From NCBI RefSeq assembly GCF_003115775.1, contig NZ_QEES01000002.1:1860001-1924000 (forward strand): a DNA stretch of 64,000 nucleotides, given 5' to 3'. Source of the stretch: Cellulomonas sp. WB94 (GTDB taxonomy: Bacteria > Actinomycetota > Actinomycetes > Actinomycetales > Cellulomonadaceae). Made by a program: the position numbers and the translations under genes. Shown here one piece after another: positions 35,340-44,353 of this stretch; within the stretch, counting starts at the first letter, position 1; the number at the start of each line of letters is the position of its first letter. Under the pieces are notes generated by a model, which saw only the letters and a program-made list of their open reading frames with translations, had not been told where the DNA came from and did not search any database.

Positions 35340-36377
35340 CTAGACGGTCACCCCCTCCATGTCCGCGGTGTAGGTCCCGTGGCGCGCGGCGCCGTTGAGG
35401 CGGGCGCGGTGGACCAGCGCGGCCTGGGCGGCGTCGCGGTTGACGTCGTCGCCCGCCCACGCCTTGAGGACCGGGGCCTGCAGCGCACGACCGAACGAGA
35501 AGCTCAGCTCCCACGGCTGGGGCGCGCGCCGGTTGAGCGCGTCCAGACGCGAGGTCGCCTGCTCGTCGGTCTGGCCACCTGAGAGGAGCACGATGCCGGG
35601 CACCGCGGCGGGCACGGCCTCGCGGAGCACGGCGATCGTCGCGTCCGCGATCTCGTCGTCGCTCACCTGGACCGGGCAGTCCTTGCCGGGGAGCACCATG
35701 TTGGGCTTCAGCAGGGTCGCCTCGAGGACGACGCGGTGGCGGGCGAGCTCGGCGTACACGGCGCGGAGCGTCGTCACGGTGACCTCGGCGCAGCGGGCGA
35801 GGTCGTGCGGCCCGTCCATGAGCACCTCGGGCTCGACGATGGGCACGAGGCCGGCCTCCTGCGCGAGTGCGGCGTACCGGGCCAGCGCGTGGGCGTGCGC
35901 CTCGATGCACGTCGCCGTCGGGCGCCCGTCGCCGATGTGGATGACCGCACGCCACTTGGTGAACCGTGCGCCCAGCGCGACGTACTGGGTCAGCCGGTCC
36001 CGCAGACCGTCGAGCCCCTCGGTGATCACCTCGTCAGGGAACCCGGCGAGCGGCTTCGTCCCGCCGTCGACCTTGATGCCCGGGATCACACCCTGGCGGC
36101 GCAGGACCTCGGCGAACGGGGTGCCGTCGGCGGCCGTCTGGCGCAGGGTCTCGTCGAAGAGGATCACGCCACTGATCGCGTCACCGATCCCCGGGGTCGT
36201 GAACAGGATCTCGCGGTACGCCCGGCGCTTCTGCTCGGTCGACTCGACGCCGATCCCGGCGAGCCGCTTCGCGATCGTCGGTGCGCTCTCGTCAGCGGCG
36301 AGGATCCCCTTGCCGGGTGCGACCAGCGCGTGCGCCGTCTGGGTCATCGCGTCGAGGTCCATCGCGTCGAGAGTCAT
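35340..36377 (-). CDS. Fructose-bisphosphate aldolase, class I
   Basis: Cleaves fructose 1,6-bisphosphate through a Schiff base. The 345-residue protein carries APGKGILAADES, the GIKVDGG segment, PIVEPEVL and the Schiff-base lysine in EATLLKPNMV, plus the LLSGGQTDE phosphate-binding loop. AGGTGAG precedes the ATG. Class I enzymes are unusual in many bacteria but regular in some actinobacteria. The gene is divergent from the CelR-controlled GH6 gene. Confidence 0.97.
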   Translation of the reverse strand: MTLDAMDLDAMTQTAHALVAPGKGILAADESAPTIAKRLAGIGVESTEQKRRAYREILFTTPGIGDAISGVILFDETLRQTAADGTPFAEVLRRQGVIPGIKVDGGTKPLAGFPDEVITEGLDGLRDRLTQYVALGARFTKWRAVIHIGDGRPTATCIEAHAHALARYAALAQEAGLVPIVEPEVLMDGPHDLARCAEVTVTTLRAVYAELARHRVVLEATLLKPNMVLPGKDCPVQVSDDEIADATIAVLREAVPAAVPGIVLLSGGQTDEQATSRLDALNRRAPQPWELSFSFGRALQAPVLKAWAGDDVNRDAAQAALVHRARLNGAARHGTYTADMEGVTV

Positions 36378-36648
36378 GGTGCGCTCACCTTCTCGGCTCG
36401 CCTCTGACCTCCGACCAGCGGGCCTGGTGAGGCCGGCGAGTGGCGTTGGTCCCAGTCTGTCCTCTTCTGAGTGCCGACGCACCGACAGCCGCCCGACGGG
36501 GTCGGACGGCTGTCGAGGCCCCCGGTGCGGGTAGCGCCTCAGCATTTCAAGGCAGCGAGGTCGGACCATGGGACGGGCTTCGTAATCATTGACAGATCGG
36601 ACACCGCCGACGACTGTGGAGAGCGCTCGACCCCGGGGGTTGCACCCA

Positions 36649-36662
36649 TGGGAGCGCTCCCA
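36649..36662. promoter_or_regulatory. CelR-type operator upstream of the GH6 gene
   Basis: TGGGAGCGCTCCCA is a perfect 14-bp palindrome, identical to the operator bound by the LacI-family repressor CelR in Thermobifida and other cellulolytic actinobacteria, where cellobiose relieves repression. It lies 40 bp before the GH6 start. A degenerate relative (GGAGAGCGCTCGAC) is at 36619-36632. No celR gene is in the window. The rest of the 324-bp gap to the aldolase gene shows nothing recognisable. Confidence 0.88.
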
Positions 36663-36701
36663 GAAACAGCTGGTCCGACTACGACGATGTAGGAGACACC
36701 G

Positions 36702-38021
36702 ATGCGTTTCACACTCAACCGCGGGACCGCCGTGCTGGCCGCGGCCGCCCTCGCGCTGACCGCCGGCGCCACGACGGCGATGGCCGGCTCCTCAGGTCAT
36801 CACCACCCGAGCCCGACCACCAGCTTCTACGTGCCCAAGGCACCCGACGGCTCCCGGCAGCAGATCGCCGAGCTGCTGTCGCAGGGCGACCGGGCCGACG
36901 CGAAGCTGCTGAAGAAGATGGTGAGCACCCCGCAGGCCGTGTGGTTCACCGGCGGCACCCCCCGGCAGGTCGCGCGCGACGTCAAGGAGGTCGTGCGCAA
37001 GGCGGCTGCGACCAGGTCGATCCCGACGCTCGTGGCCTACAACCTGCCGTACCGCGACTGCGGGCAGTACTCCGTGGGCGGCGCGGCGGGCACCGCGGCC
37101 TACGAGGCGTGGATCGAGGCCTTCGCGGGCGCGCTCGGACGCAGCGAGGCCATCGTCATCCTCGAGCCGGACGGCCTCGGCCTGATCCCCAACTACGTCA
37201 GCGCCCTCGACGGGTCCTCGAACTGCACGCTCCCGATCGACCCGGCGCTCCCGGCCGGGGACGCTGCGACGCCCGAGAACCGCTTCACGCAGCTCAACGT
37301 CGCGGTCGACGCGCTCGCGGAGCACCCGCGTACGTCGGTGTACCTGGACGCCACGCACACCGCCTGGCAGAACGTCGGCGAGTCCGCCGACCGCCTCGTC
37401 AAGGCCGGGGTCCAGCGGGCCGACGGGTTCTTCGTGAACCTCTCGAACTACCAGTACACGCCGAACCTGGCCCAGTACGGCACGTGGGTGTCGCAGTGCC
37501 TCGCCTACGCCACCGAGGTCGCGCCGGGTGACTACAACGGCTGCCCGAACCAGTACTGGAACGGCGGACCGACCAACAACTGGAACGGCGTCGCGCTGAA
37601 CAACTTCGGGGTGTGGAGCGACACCGCCACCTCCGCCGACCTCGACACGTCGAGCATCAACGCCCGGTACGCGGGGATGCTCGGGACGGTCCAGCCGACC
37701 GCCCACTTCGTGATCGACACGAGCCGTAACGGCCAGGGTCCGTGGAAGCCCACGGCGTCCTACCCGGACGCGCAGGACTGGTGCAACCCGCCCGGGCGCG
37801 GCCTCGGCGAGACCCCCGCGGCCGACCCCGTCGCGACCAACCCGCTCCTCGACGCCTACCTGTGGGTCAAGACGCCCGGGCGGTCCGACGGGCAGTGCAC
37901 GCGCGGCACGGGCGGCACGACGGACCCTGAGTGGGGCGGCATCGTGGACCCGGCGGCCGGGGCCTGGTTCCCCCAGCAGGCCCTCGAGCTCGCGCAGCTC
38001 GCGGTCCCGCCGCTGAGCTGA
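36702..38021 (+). CDS. Secreted GH6 cellulase (endoglucanase or cellobiohydrolase)
   Basis: An inverting cellulase of 439 residues with a signal peptide ending near TTAMAG. D119 in YNLPYRDCGQYS and the catalytic acid D157 in VILEPDGLG are 38 residues apart, as D79 and D117 are in Thermobifida Cel6A. HFVIDTSRNG and the DWCNPPGRG segment are also conserved. There is no linker or cellulose-binding module, so it is a single-domain enzyme. GGAG lies upstream of the ATG. The perfect CelR operator implies induction by cellobiose. Three 18-bp repeats follow the stop codon. Confidence 0.95.
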   Translation: MRFTLNRGTAVLAAAALALTAGATTAMAGSSGHHHPSPTTSFYVPKAPDGSRQQIAELLSQGDRADAKLLKKMVSTPQAVWFTGGTPRQVARDVKEVVRKAAATRSIPTLVAYNLPYRDCGQYSVGGAAGTAAYEAWIEAFAGALGRSEAIVILEPDGLGLIPNYVSALDGSSNCTLPIDPALPAGDAATPENRFTQLNVAVDALAEHPRTSVYLDATHTAWQNVGESADRLVKAGVQRADGFFVNLSNYQYTPNLAQYGTWVSQCLAYATEVAPGDYNGCPNQYWNGGPTNNWNGVALNNFGVWSDTATSADLDTSSINARYAGMLGTVQPTAHFVIDTSRNGQGPWKPTASYPDAQDWCNPPGRGLGETPAADPVATNPLLDAYLWVKTPGRSDGQCTRGTGGTTDPEWGGIVDPAAGAWFPQQALELAQLAVPPLS

Positions 38022-38025
38022 CCCT

Positions 38026-38079
38026 GGGCCGGCACCGGGCGGTGGGCCGACACCGTCCGGTGGGCTGACGCCAACCGGA
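38026..38079. repeat. Three degenerate 18-bp tandem repeats just after the GH6 stop codon
   Basis: Units at 38026-38043, 38044-38061 and 38062-38079 share GGGC-GAC-CC--CGG. The sequence around the stop codon (GAGCTGACCCTG) resembles part of the unit. Confidence 0.7.
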
Positions 38080-38133
38080 CGACGACGACGGCGCCGGTCG
38101 CGGATCCCCGCGGTCGACGCCGTCGTCGGTCCG
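38075..38133. terminator. Imperfect long hairpin between GH6 and the convergent LAL regulator
   Basis: CGGACGACGACGACGGCG pairs imperfectly with CGACGCCGTCGTCGGTCCG and has an inner GTCGCGG/CCGCGGT stem. It may terminate both genes. Confidence 0.5.
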
Positions 38134-38208
38134 ATGCGTGTCGATCGCCCGGTGGGGCGCAACTATGGCCCGGTGCCTGTCGACGGCTCAGTGCGTGTCG
38201 ACAGCCCG
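38132..38208. repeat. Degenerate 18-bp repeats across the LAL regulator stop codon
   Basis: On the minus strand GTCGACACGCACTGAGCC, which includes the stop codon, is followed directly by GTCGACAGGCACCGGGCC and, after a gap, by a third related unit. Two adjacent units match at 15 of 18 positions. Confidence 0.65.
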
Positions 38209-41163
38209 GCCCGCGTCGGTCGAGAGCAGCCCGCGGCGGTGCGCGATCGCCACCGCCTCGGTGCGCCCCGAGGCGCCCAGCTTGGTCAGGACGTTCGAGA
38301 TGTGGACGCTGACGGTCTTGCCGCTGATGTACAGCTGCTCGCCGATCTGCCGGTTCGTGAGGCCCTGGGCCACGAGCGCGAGGACCTCCGCCTCCCGACC
38401 CGTCAGGGTGTCGACGGCCGGCGCGCGCGCACCCGGCAGGTCGAGGCGGCCGCGTCGGGCGAGCGCGAGGATCGCGGCGGTCAGCGGGCCGGCACCCATG
38501 TCCGTCGCGGCGTCGAGCGCGATCTGCGCGTGCGCTGTCGCGAGGTCGCGGTCGCCGGCCTCGAGCAGCGCCTGCGCCCACCGCCACCGCGAGCGCGTCT
38601 CCTCGTAGCGGTAGCCGTACTCGAACGCCTGCGTCGCGTGCGCCCAGAGCGACGGGTCGTCCACGCCGATCAGGCGGCTGTGCTCGGCGTGCGCACGGGC
38701 GAGCCAGGCAAGCCCCTCCGGCCCGAGGCGCCCGCCGCGCGGGCGGCCCTTCTCGGCAGTGGTGACGGCGCGGGACAGCAGCTCGGAGCCGAGGGCGACC
38801 TTCGCGGCGGCGCTGCGCCCGACGAGGCGGTCGACCTGGGCGCCGTCCGCCAGCGCGGAGATCGCGAGCGCCGCGATCCAGATGCCACCCAGGAAGAAGT
38901 CGGACCACACGCGCCCGAGGTGGTCGATGAGCTCGACCGCGAGCTCGACCGCGTCGTCGAGGTCGCCCTGCCACGCGAGCGCGTCGACCGTGCAGCCTCC
39001 CGAGATGAGCGCGATCTGACCGTCGCGGTGCCAGGCGGGGCGCAGCGCACGGCCTCGGGCGATCGCGTCGGCGTCACCGCGCGCGACCGCTGCATAGAGC
39101 TCGACGCTGGTCAGCGAGGCGGTCGCACCCTCAGGGGCTGGGTCGGCCGCGCGCCGGGGTGCCGACAGGTCGCCGTGCATGTAGCGGATGAGCTCGCCGA
39201 AGACCCGCAGCTCGACCCCGAACACGCTCCACGTGAGCCCTGCGGCTGCGGCCCGGCGCGCCCCGACCGTCACCAGCTCGGCTGCGGCGGCGAGGTCGCC
39301 CGCGTAGTACCGGGTCGCGATGAGGTTGTACGTGCACCGCAGCTCGGTGACGATGTCACCCGCCTCGCGGGCCCGGTCGCGGGCCTTCTCGAGGAGGTCG
39401 GCGGCGTGCTCGGCGTCGTCCACCACGAGGACGGCGAGGGTCGTGAGGGCGTCCGCCTCCGCACCGGCCGCGGCGGCCGCGCGGGCGACCTCGATCGCGG
39501 CCGTCGCGGCACTGGCCGCCTCGTCGTCGCGGTCGAGGTTGAGCGCCGCCCGCGCGTGCGTCGCGAGGGCCCAGGCGCGGTCGCCCGACGGCCGGTCCGC
39601 GCGCAGCACGGTCAGCGCCTGGGCGGTCTCCTCGAGCGCGTCGTGGACCCGCTCCTCGCCCATGAGGTGGCGTGCGAGGGCGGTCCGCAGCGGCGCCTGG
39701 CGGTGCGGGTCGTCCGCAGCGGCGGCGACGGCCTCGCGGGACAGCAGCACTGCGCGCGCGACCTCGCCGGCCCTGCTCGCCGCCCCCGCGGCGGCGGTCA
39801 GGACGTCGATGCGGTCCTGGCCGAGCTCGTCGGCAGCGTGGGGCACCGCGTCCCACACCTGCAGCACCGTCTCGAGGTGCCGCAGCTCCTCGGCGGGGGC
39901 GAGCACCTGGGCGGCGTCGTGCGCCGCGGTGGCCGACGCGCGCAGCGCAGCAGGCAGGTCATGGCCGCGCAGCGCGTGCAGCGCGAGCCTCGAGGCAGGC
40001 CCGAGGCTCGGGTCGGCACTCAGCACCGCGGCGTAGCGCCGGTGCAGCGCGACCTGCTCCCCGGGCAGCAGGTCGGCGTAGACCGCCTCGGCGAGCAAGG
40101 CGTGCCGGAACACGATCCGGCCGTCCTCACCGGCGAGGACGTGGTGGGCCACGGCGTCGCGCAGCGCGGCGTCGAACCCCTCGGCGGCGTCGGGCGGGGG
40201 ACCGACGTGCCCGCCGTGCGAGGGGTCGTCGTGATCAGCCGCGACGACGGCTCGCAGCAGCGGCTCGGCCACGCGCCTCCCGGCGACCGACGCCAGCTGG
40301 GCGAGGCGTTGCACCGCCGGGTCGAGCAGCTCGAGGCGTGCCCTCAGGATGTCGCCGAGAGTGCCGGGCAGCGCGTCGGTGTCGGCGCCCGCCTCGAGCA
40401 GCTCCTCCGCGAAGTACGCGTTTCCCTCGGAGCGCTCGGCGACGCGGCGCAGGGCGGGCTCGGGCAGCGGGCTGCCCAAGACCGCCGTGGTGAACGTGCG
40501 CAGCTCGTCGTCGGTGAACGGCGGGAGGTCGAGGAGCTCGACGTTGGGGTGCCGGGCCATCTCGGCGATCATCGGGCGCAACGGGTGGCGCCGGTGCATC
40601 TCGTCGGTGCGGTAGCTCGCGACGAGCAGGACGTGCTCGTCGCGCATCCGGGCGACCAGGAAGCGCAGCACGTCGCGGCTCGACGAGTCGGCCCAGTGGA
40701 GATCCTCGAGCACGAGCATCAGCGGTGCCCCGGGCCGCCCGGCGGCCGTCAGGACCGCGCCGATCCCGTCGAAGAGCTGAAGCCGGTTCGCCCCGTCCTC
40801 GACGTCGACGGGCTCGTCGGCCGCCGCCGAGGGCAGCAGACGCCCGAGCGCCGGACGCCCCGCGACGACGCGCTCCACGACGTCGCCGCCGATGGTGCGC
40901 AGCTGGCCGAGCGCCTCGGCGAAGGGCAGGTACGGCAGCCCGATCTCGCCGAGGTCCACGCAGTGCCCGGTGACGACCGTCGCGCCCGACCGCGCCGCGA
41001 GCGCGGCGGCGCGGTGCAGGAGGCGGGTCTTGCCGACCCCGGCGTCGGCCCCGAGCAGGATCACCCCTGGTCGGCCGGCCGAGGCTCGTTCGAGCGCGCC
41101 TGTGAGCTGCGCGATCTGCCTCTCGCGCGCGACGAACGGTGTGGTCATCGCCCTGCGGGCCAT
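38188..41163 (-). CDS. Large ATP-binding LuxR-family (LAL) transcriptional regulator
   Basis: A 991-residue STAND-type regulator. The AAA+ domain has Walker A GADAGVGKT (about 38-46) and a Walker B-like LMLVLEDLHWAD (about 148-160). A long TPR-like helical region follows, ending in a C-terminal LuxR helix-turn-helix (LTGREAEVLALVAQGLTNRQ, then TVSVHISNVLTKLGA). Such proteins bind ATP and an inducer before activating transcription. Target genes are unknown. The ATG at 41163 was chosen; an ATG at 41148 is possible. It overlaps the small upstream gene by 19 bp. Confidence 0.92.
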   Translation of the reverse strand: MARRAMTTPFVARERQIAQLTGALERASAGRPGVILLGADAGVGKTRLLHRAAALAARSGATVVTGHCVDLGEIGLPYLPFAEALGQLRTIGGDVVERVVAGRPALGRLLPSAAADEPVDVEDGANRLQLFDGIGAVLTAAGRPGAPLMLVLEDLHWADSSSRDVLRFLVARMRDEHVLLVASYRTDEMHRRHPLRPMIAEMARHPNVELLDLPPFTDDELRTFTTAVLGSPLPEPALRRVAERSEGNAYFAEELLEAGADTDALPGTLGDILRARLELLDPAVQRLAQLASVAGRRVAEPLLRAVVAADHDDPSHGGHVGPPPDAAEGFDAALRDAVAHHVLAGEDGRIVFRHALLAEAVYADLLPGEQVALHRRYAAVLSADPSLGPASRLALHALRGHDLPAALRASATAAHDAAQVLAPAEELRHLETVLQVWDAVPHAADELGQDRIDVLTAAAGAASRAGEVARAVLLSREAVAAAADDPHRQAPLRTALARHLMGEERVHDALEETAQALTVLRADRPSGDRAWALATHARAALNLDRDDEAASAATAAIEVARAAAAAGAEADALTTLAVLVVDDAEHAADLLEKARDRAREAGDIVTELRCTYNLIATRYYAGDLAAAAELVTVGARRAAAAGLTWSVFGVELRVFGELIRYMHGDLSAPRRAADPAPEGATASLTSVELYAAVARGDADAIARGRALRPAWHRDGQIALISGGCTVDALAWQGDLDDAVELAVELIDHLGRVWSDFFLGGIWIAALAISALADGAQVDRLVGRSAAAKVALGSELLSRAVTTAEKGRPRGGRLGPEGLAWLARAHAEHSRLIGVDDPSLWAHATQAFEYGYRYEETRSRWRWAQALLEAGDRDLATAHAQIALDAATDMGAGPLTAAILALARRGRLDLPGARAPAVDTLTGREAEVLALVAQGLTNRQIGEQLYISGKTVSVHISNVLTKLGASGRTEAVAIAHRRGLLSTDAGRAVDTH

Positions 41164-41417
41164 GCCCCCGATTGTGGCACTGCCCACTGACGACGTGGTG
41201 CGCGCGGGCGCGACGAACGCCGGTCGGTCACCTCGGCGGTGCTCCGCCGCACGGCGACGGCGGGTTCGACGACGACGTCGGCCACCCGTCCCGTGTCGTC
41301 GTAGCGCACCCACCCGGCCGGTGCCTCGCCCCGACGCGGCCGACGCCACGCGGTGCGTGCGCGCTCTGCGCGGTAGGCGACCTCGGCATCGAGCCCTGGG
41401 CCCCACATCATGATCAT
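41145..41417 (-). CDS. Small hypothetical protein upstream of the LAL regulator
   Basis: A 90-residue arginine-rich protein beginning MIMMWGPGLDAEVAYRAER, with WVRYDDTGRVADVVVEP in the middle. No family was recognised. The ATG at 41417 has AAGGAG 8 nt upstream, a strong ribosome binding site, which is the main support. Its end overlaps the first codons of the LAL gene, which suggests coupling. Confidence 0.5.
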   Translation of the reverse strand: MIMMWGPGLDAEVAYRAERARTAWRRPRRGEAPAGWVRYDDTGRVADVVVEPAVAVRRSTAEVTDRRSSRPRAPRRQWAVPQSGAWPAGR

Positions 41418-41640
41418 GTCGTCCACTCCTTCGTGTGCGGTCCGATCTCCGCTCGATGACCACGATGCCTCGCGCCACCGACACGCGGTATCCGTCGGTC
41501 GGGCACACCTGAGACCCCCGCCGGGGGTGCTGGCACCTAAGGCACCTCAGACCCGTCACGGCCGACGGGTTGGCACGATCGACCGCCTCTCGTCACCTGC
41601 CGTTCGTGCTGCGGTCGCAGGCGTCCACCACGCTCGCAGG

Positions 41641-42771
41641 GTGCGCGTCGCGATCGTCGCCGAGTCCTTCCTGCCCCAGGTCAACGGGGTCACCCACTCG
41701 CTGCTGCGCGTCCTCGAGCACCTCGACCGGCGCGGCGACACGGCGCTGGTCATCGCGCCCGACGCGTCGCGCGGCACTGCCATGACGACCTACGGCCGGA
41801 CGACGGTCGTCCGGGTCCCGTCGGCGGCCCTGCCCGGCTACCAGGCGGTCCGTGTGGGGTGGTCAGGGGTCGGTCGGCTCGCCCGGACGCTCGCGGACTT
41901 CGCCCCCGACGTCGTCCACCTCGCCTCGCCGTTCGTGCTCGGGTGGCAGGGCGCCCAGGCGGCCCGCCAGCTCGACCTGCCGACCGTCGCGGTGTACCAG
42001 ACCGAGGTCCCCGCGTATGCGGGCCGCTACGGGGTCGGCGCACTCGAACCGTTCCTCTGGAACCGCCTGCGCGACATCCACGAGGCCGCGACCCTGACGC
42101 TCGCGCCGTCGACCCACGCGTGCCGACAGCTCGCCGAGCACGGGGTGCCGAGGGTGCGGCTGTGGCCGCGCGGCGTCGACTCGGTACGGTTCGCGCCTCG
42201 GCACCGCGACGACGCGTGGCGGCGGTCGGTGGCCCCCGACGGCGAGGTCGTGCTGGGCTACGTCGGGAGGCTCGCACAGGAGAAGCAGCTCGACCACCTC
42301 GTGGCGGTCGCGGACATCCCGGGCACCCGCATCGTCCTCGTCGGCGACGGGCCCGACCGTGACCGGCTCGCCCGGACCCTGCCGCGCGCGGTGCTCACCG
42401 GCCAGCTCGACGGCGTCGACCTCGCACGGGCCGTCGCGAGCATGGACGTGCTCGTCCACCCGGGCGAGCTCGAGACGTTCTGCCAGTCGATCCAGGAGGC
42501 GATGGCGAGCGGGGTGCCGGTCGTCGCACCGGCGCGCGGCGGACCCCTCGACCTCGTCGACGTCAGTCGGACCGGGTGGCTGTACGCGCCGGGGGACCTC
42601 GCCGGGCTCCGCGGGCACGTGCTCGACCTCGTGGGTGACGTGCGCAAGCGGCACGCGTTCGGTGCGGCCGCGCGGGCCGCCGTGCAGGGACGCGGCTGGG
42701 TGCCGGTGTGCGAGGCGCTGATCGGTCACTACGCGGCGGCGATGTCGATGCAGGCGGCCGCCGCCGCATGA
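41641..42771 (+). CDS. GT4-family glycosyltransferase, mannosyltransferase-like
   Basis: A 376-residue GT-B enzyme. The N-terminal domain begins RVAIVAESFLPQVNGVTHSL and the C-terminal domain has LGYVGRLAQEKQLDHL, VLVGDGPDR and the nucleotide-sugar motif HPGELETFCQSIQEAMASG. The N-terminus and the ETFCQSIQEA motif resemble GDP-mannose-dependent mannosyltransferases such as MgtA. The GTG at 41641 is the natural start for this fold. It overlaps the next glycosyltransferase by four bases (ATGA), so the pair acts as an operon, perhaps in lipid-linked mannan or glycolipid synthesis (inference). Confidence 0.9.
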   Translation: MRVAIVAESFLPQVNGVTHSLLRVLEHLDRRGDTALVIAPDASRGTAMTTYGRTTVVRVPSAALPGYQAVRVGWSGVGRLARTLADFAPDVVHLASPFVLGWQGAQAARQLDLPTVAVYQTEVPAYAGRYGVGALEPFLWNRLRDIHEAATLTLAPSTHACRQLAEHGVPRVRLWPRGVDSVRFAPRHRDDAWRRSVAPDGEVVLGYVGRLAQEKQLDHLVAVADIPGTRIVLVGDGPDRDRLARTLPRAVLTGQLDGVDLARAVASMDVLVHPGELETFCQSIQEAMASGVPVVAPARGGPLDLVDVSRTGWLYAPGDLAGLRGHVLDLVGDVRKRHAFGAAARAAVQGRGWVPVCEALIGHYAAAMSMQAAAAA

Positions 42772-43955
42772 GCCTGCGCATCGTCCACGTCGCGAACTTC
42801 TACGGCCCGCGCTCGGGCGGGCTGCGCACGACGATGCACGCGCTGGGTGCGGGCTACGAGGCGGCCGGCCACGCGATGGTGCTGGTCGTCCCGGGCCCCG
42901 TCGACGCCGACGAGCGGACGCCGTCGGGACGCCGCGTGACGATCGCCGCGCCGGTCGTGCCCGGGAGCGGCAGCTACCGCGTCATCACCCACGTCGACCG
43001 GGTGCGCGCGATCCTCGCCGAGCTCGCGCCCGACCGGCTCGAGGTCTCCGACCGGTCGACCCTGCGTGGGCTCGGTGCCGACGCGCGCCGGCTCGGGGTG
43101 CCGAGCGTGTTCTTCGCGCACGAGCGGCTCGACGGTGTGCTAGCGGCGCTGCTGCCGCCTGGTGCGCGGGCGCTCGCACCGACGCGCACCGTCGCCGACC
43201 TCCACAACCGCACGACGGCGGCACGCTTCGACCGGATCGTCTGCACGACCCACTTCGCCGCGGAGGAGTTCGACCGGATCGGCCGGGAGACCCAGCACGT
43301 GCCGCTCGGCGTCGACCTCGAGACCTTCCACCCCCGCCGCCACGATGCCGAGGTGCGCGCCCGCCACGCGCGCGACGACGAGCTGCTCGTCGTGATGGCG
43401 AGCAGGCTGTCCGCCGAGAAGCGACCCGGAATCGCGCTCGACACCGTCGCCGAGCTGAGGGCTCGCGGGGTGCGGGTGCGGCTCGTCGTCGTCGGGGACG
43501 GTCCGATGGCGCCGGCGCTGCGTCGGCGGGCGTCGTCGCTCCCGGTGAGCTTCACGGGGTTCCTCGGGTCGCGTCCCGAGCTGGCCGGGCTGCTCGCCGC
43601 GGCCGACGTCGTCCTCGCGCCCGGTCCCATCGAGACGTTCGGCCTCGCGGCGCTCGAGGCCCTCGCGTCCGGGACTCCGGTCGTGTGCCACCGGGGGAGC
43701 GCGCTGCCCGAGGTCGTCGGTTCCGCCGGGGCGGTCGCTCCGGGGAACGGGGTCGGGTTCGCCGACGCCGTGCAGCGCCTCCTCGACCGGCCGGCCCCCG
43801 AGCGGCGCGCGAGCGCCCGACGCCGGGCCGAGCAGTTCTCCTGGCAGCGCACGGTCGACACCATGCTCGCGCTGCACGCACAGCGCCCCGAGCCGGCGCA
43901 CCGGCACCGAGCCCGGGGCCGGTCCGGGTCGACTCAGGGTCGGATCAGGGGATAG
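42768..43955 (+). CDS. GT4-family glycosyltransferase
   Basis: A 395-residue GT-B enzyme translationally coupled to the preceding one. It has HVANFYGPRSGGLRTTMHAL at the N-terminus, VMASRLSAEKRPGIALDTVA, VVVGDGP and a GPIETFGLAALEALASGTPV motif that binds the nucleotide sugar. The C-terminal 30 residues are arginine- and histidine-rich and probably disordered. Acceptor and donor are unknown. It probably adds successive sugars with its partner. Confidence 0.9.
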   Translation: MSLRIVHVANFYGPRSGGLRTTMHALGAGYEAAGHAMVLVVPGPVDADERTPSGRRVTIAAPVVPGSGSYRVITHVDRVRAILAELAPDRLEVSDRSTLRGLGADARRLGVPSVFFAHERLDGVLAALLPPGARALAPTRTVADLHNRTTAARFDRIVCTTHFAAEEFDRIGRETQHVPLGVDLETFHPRRHDAEVRARHARDDELLVVMASRLSAEKRPGIALDTVAELRARGVRVRLVVVGDGPMAPALRRRASSLPVSFTGFLGSRPELAGLLAAADVVLAPGPIETFGLAALEALASGTPVVCHRGSALPEVVGSAGAVAPGNGVGFADAVQRLLDRPAPERRASARRRAEQFSWQRTVDTMLALHAQRPEPAHRHRARGRSGSTQGRIRG

Positions 43956-43990
43956 CCCCGATGTGCGGCACCCGGCTGCCGCAGCACGCT

Positions 43991-44015
43991 CGGTACGTCA
44001 GGAACCGACGTACCG
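43991..44015. promoter_or_regulatory. Inverted repeat upstream of the PspC-like gene
   Basis: CGGTACGTC and GACGTACCG are perfect nine-base arms separated by 7 nt, ending 15 bp before the GTG start of the PspC-domain gene and just before its AAGAAGGA ribosome binding site. It could be an operator or a 5'-UTR hairpin. Confidence 0.55.
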
Positions 44016-44030
44016 AAAGAAGGACCAGCT

Positions 44031-44276
44031 GTGAGCACCATCCACGAGACCCTCGGCCGCGACGGCCTCATCCGGCCGATCGACGGGCGCGTGCTGGGCG
44101 GCGTCTGCGCCGGCCTCGGCCGACGCTTCGGGCTCGACCCGTGGCCCGCGCGCCTGCTGTTCCTCCTGCTGCTCATGGTCGTCCCGGGCAGCCAGATCAT
44201 CATCTACCCGATCCTGTGGATCCTGATGCCGTCGGAGTCGTCCGTCTGGCATCCGGCACCCGCCTCGCGGCAGTAG
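44031..44276 (+). CDS. PspC-domain membrane protein
   Basis: An 81-residue protein. The PspC signature is RVLGGVCAGLGRRFGLDPWPARLLF followed by one or two hydrophobic segments (FLLLLMVVPGSQIIIYPILW). PspC proteins take part in phage-shock or envelope-stress responses. The GTG start has AAGGA 6 nt upstream. A nine-base inverted repeat immediately upstream may control it. Confidence 0.87.
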   Translation: MSTIHETLGRDGLIRPIDGRVLGGVCAGLGRRFGLDPWPARLLFLLLLMVVPGSQIIIYPILWILMPSESSVWHPAPASRQ

Positions 44277-44353
44277 GCGCGCGGGTGTCCATCCCTTGAT
44301 CCTGGACGGCTGTTCAGGCCGCGCGTTGGGCCGCCGTCAGGCACAGTAGGGAG

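Noticed and set aside
38134-41190. A 1,018-codon + strand frame
   Set aside because: It is antisense to the LAL regulator, whose AAA+ and LuxR motifs are clear.
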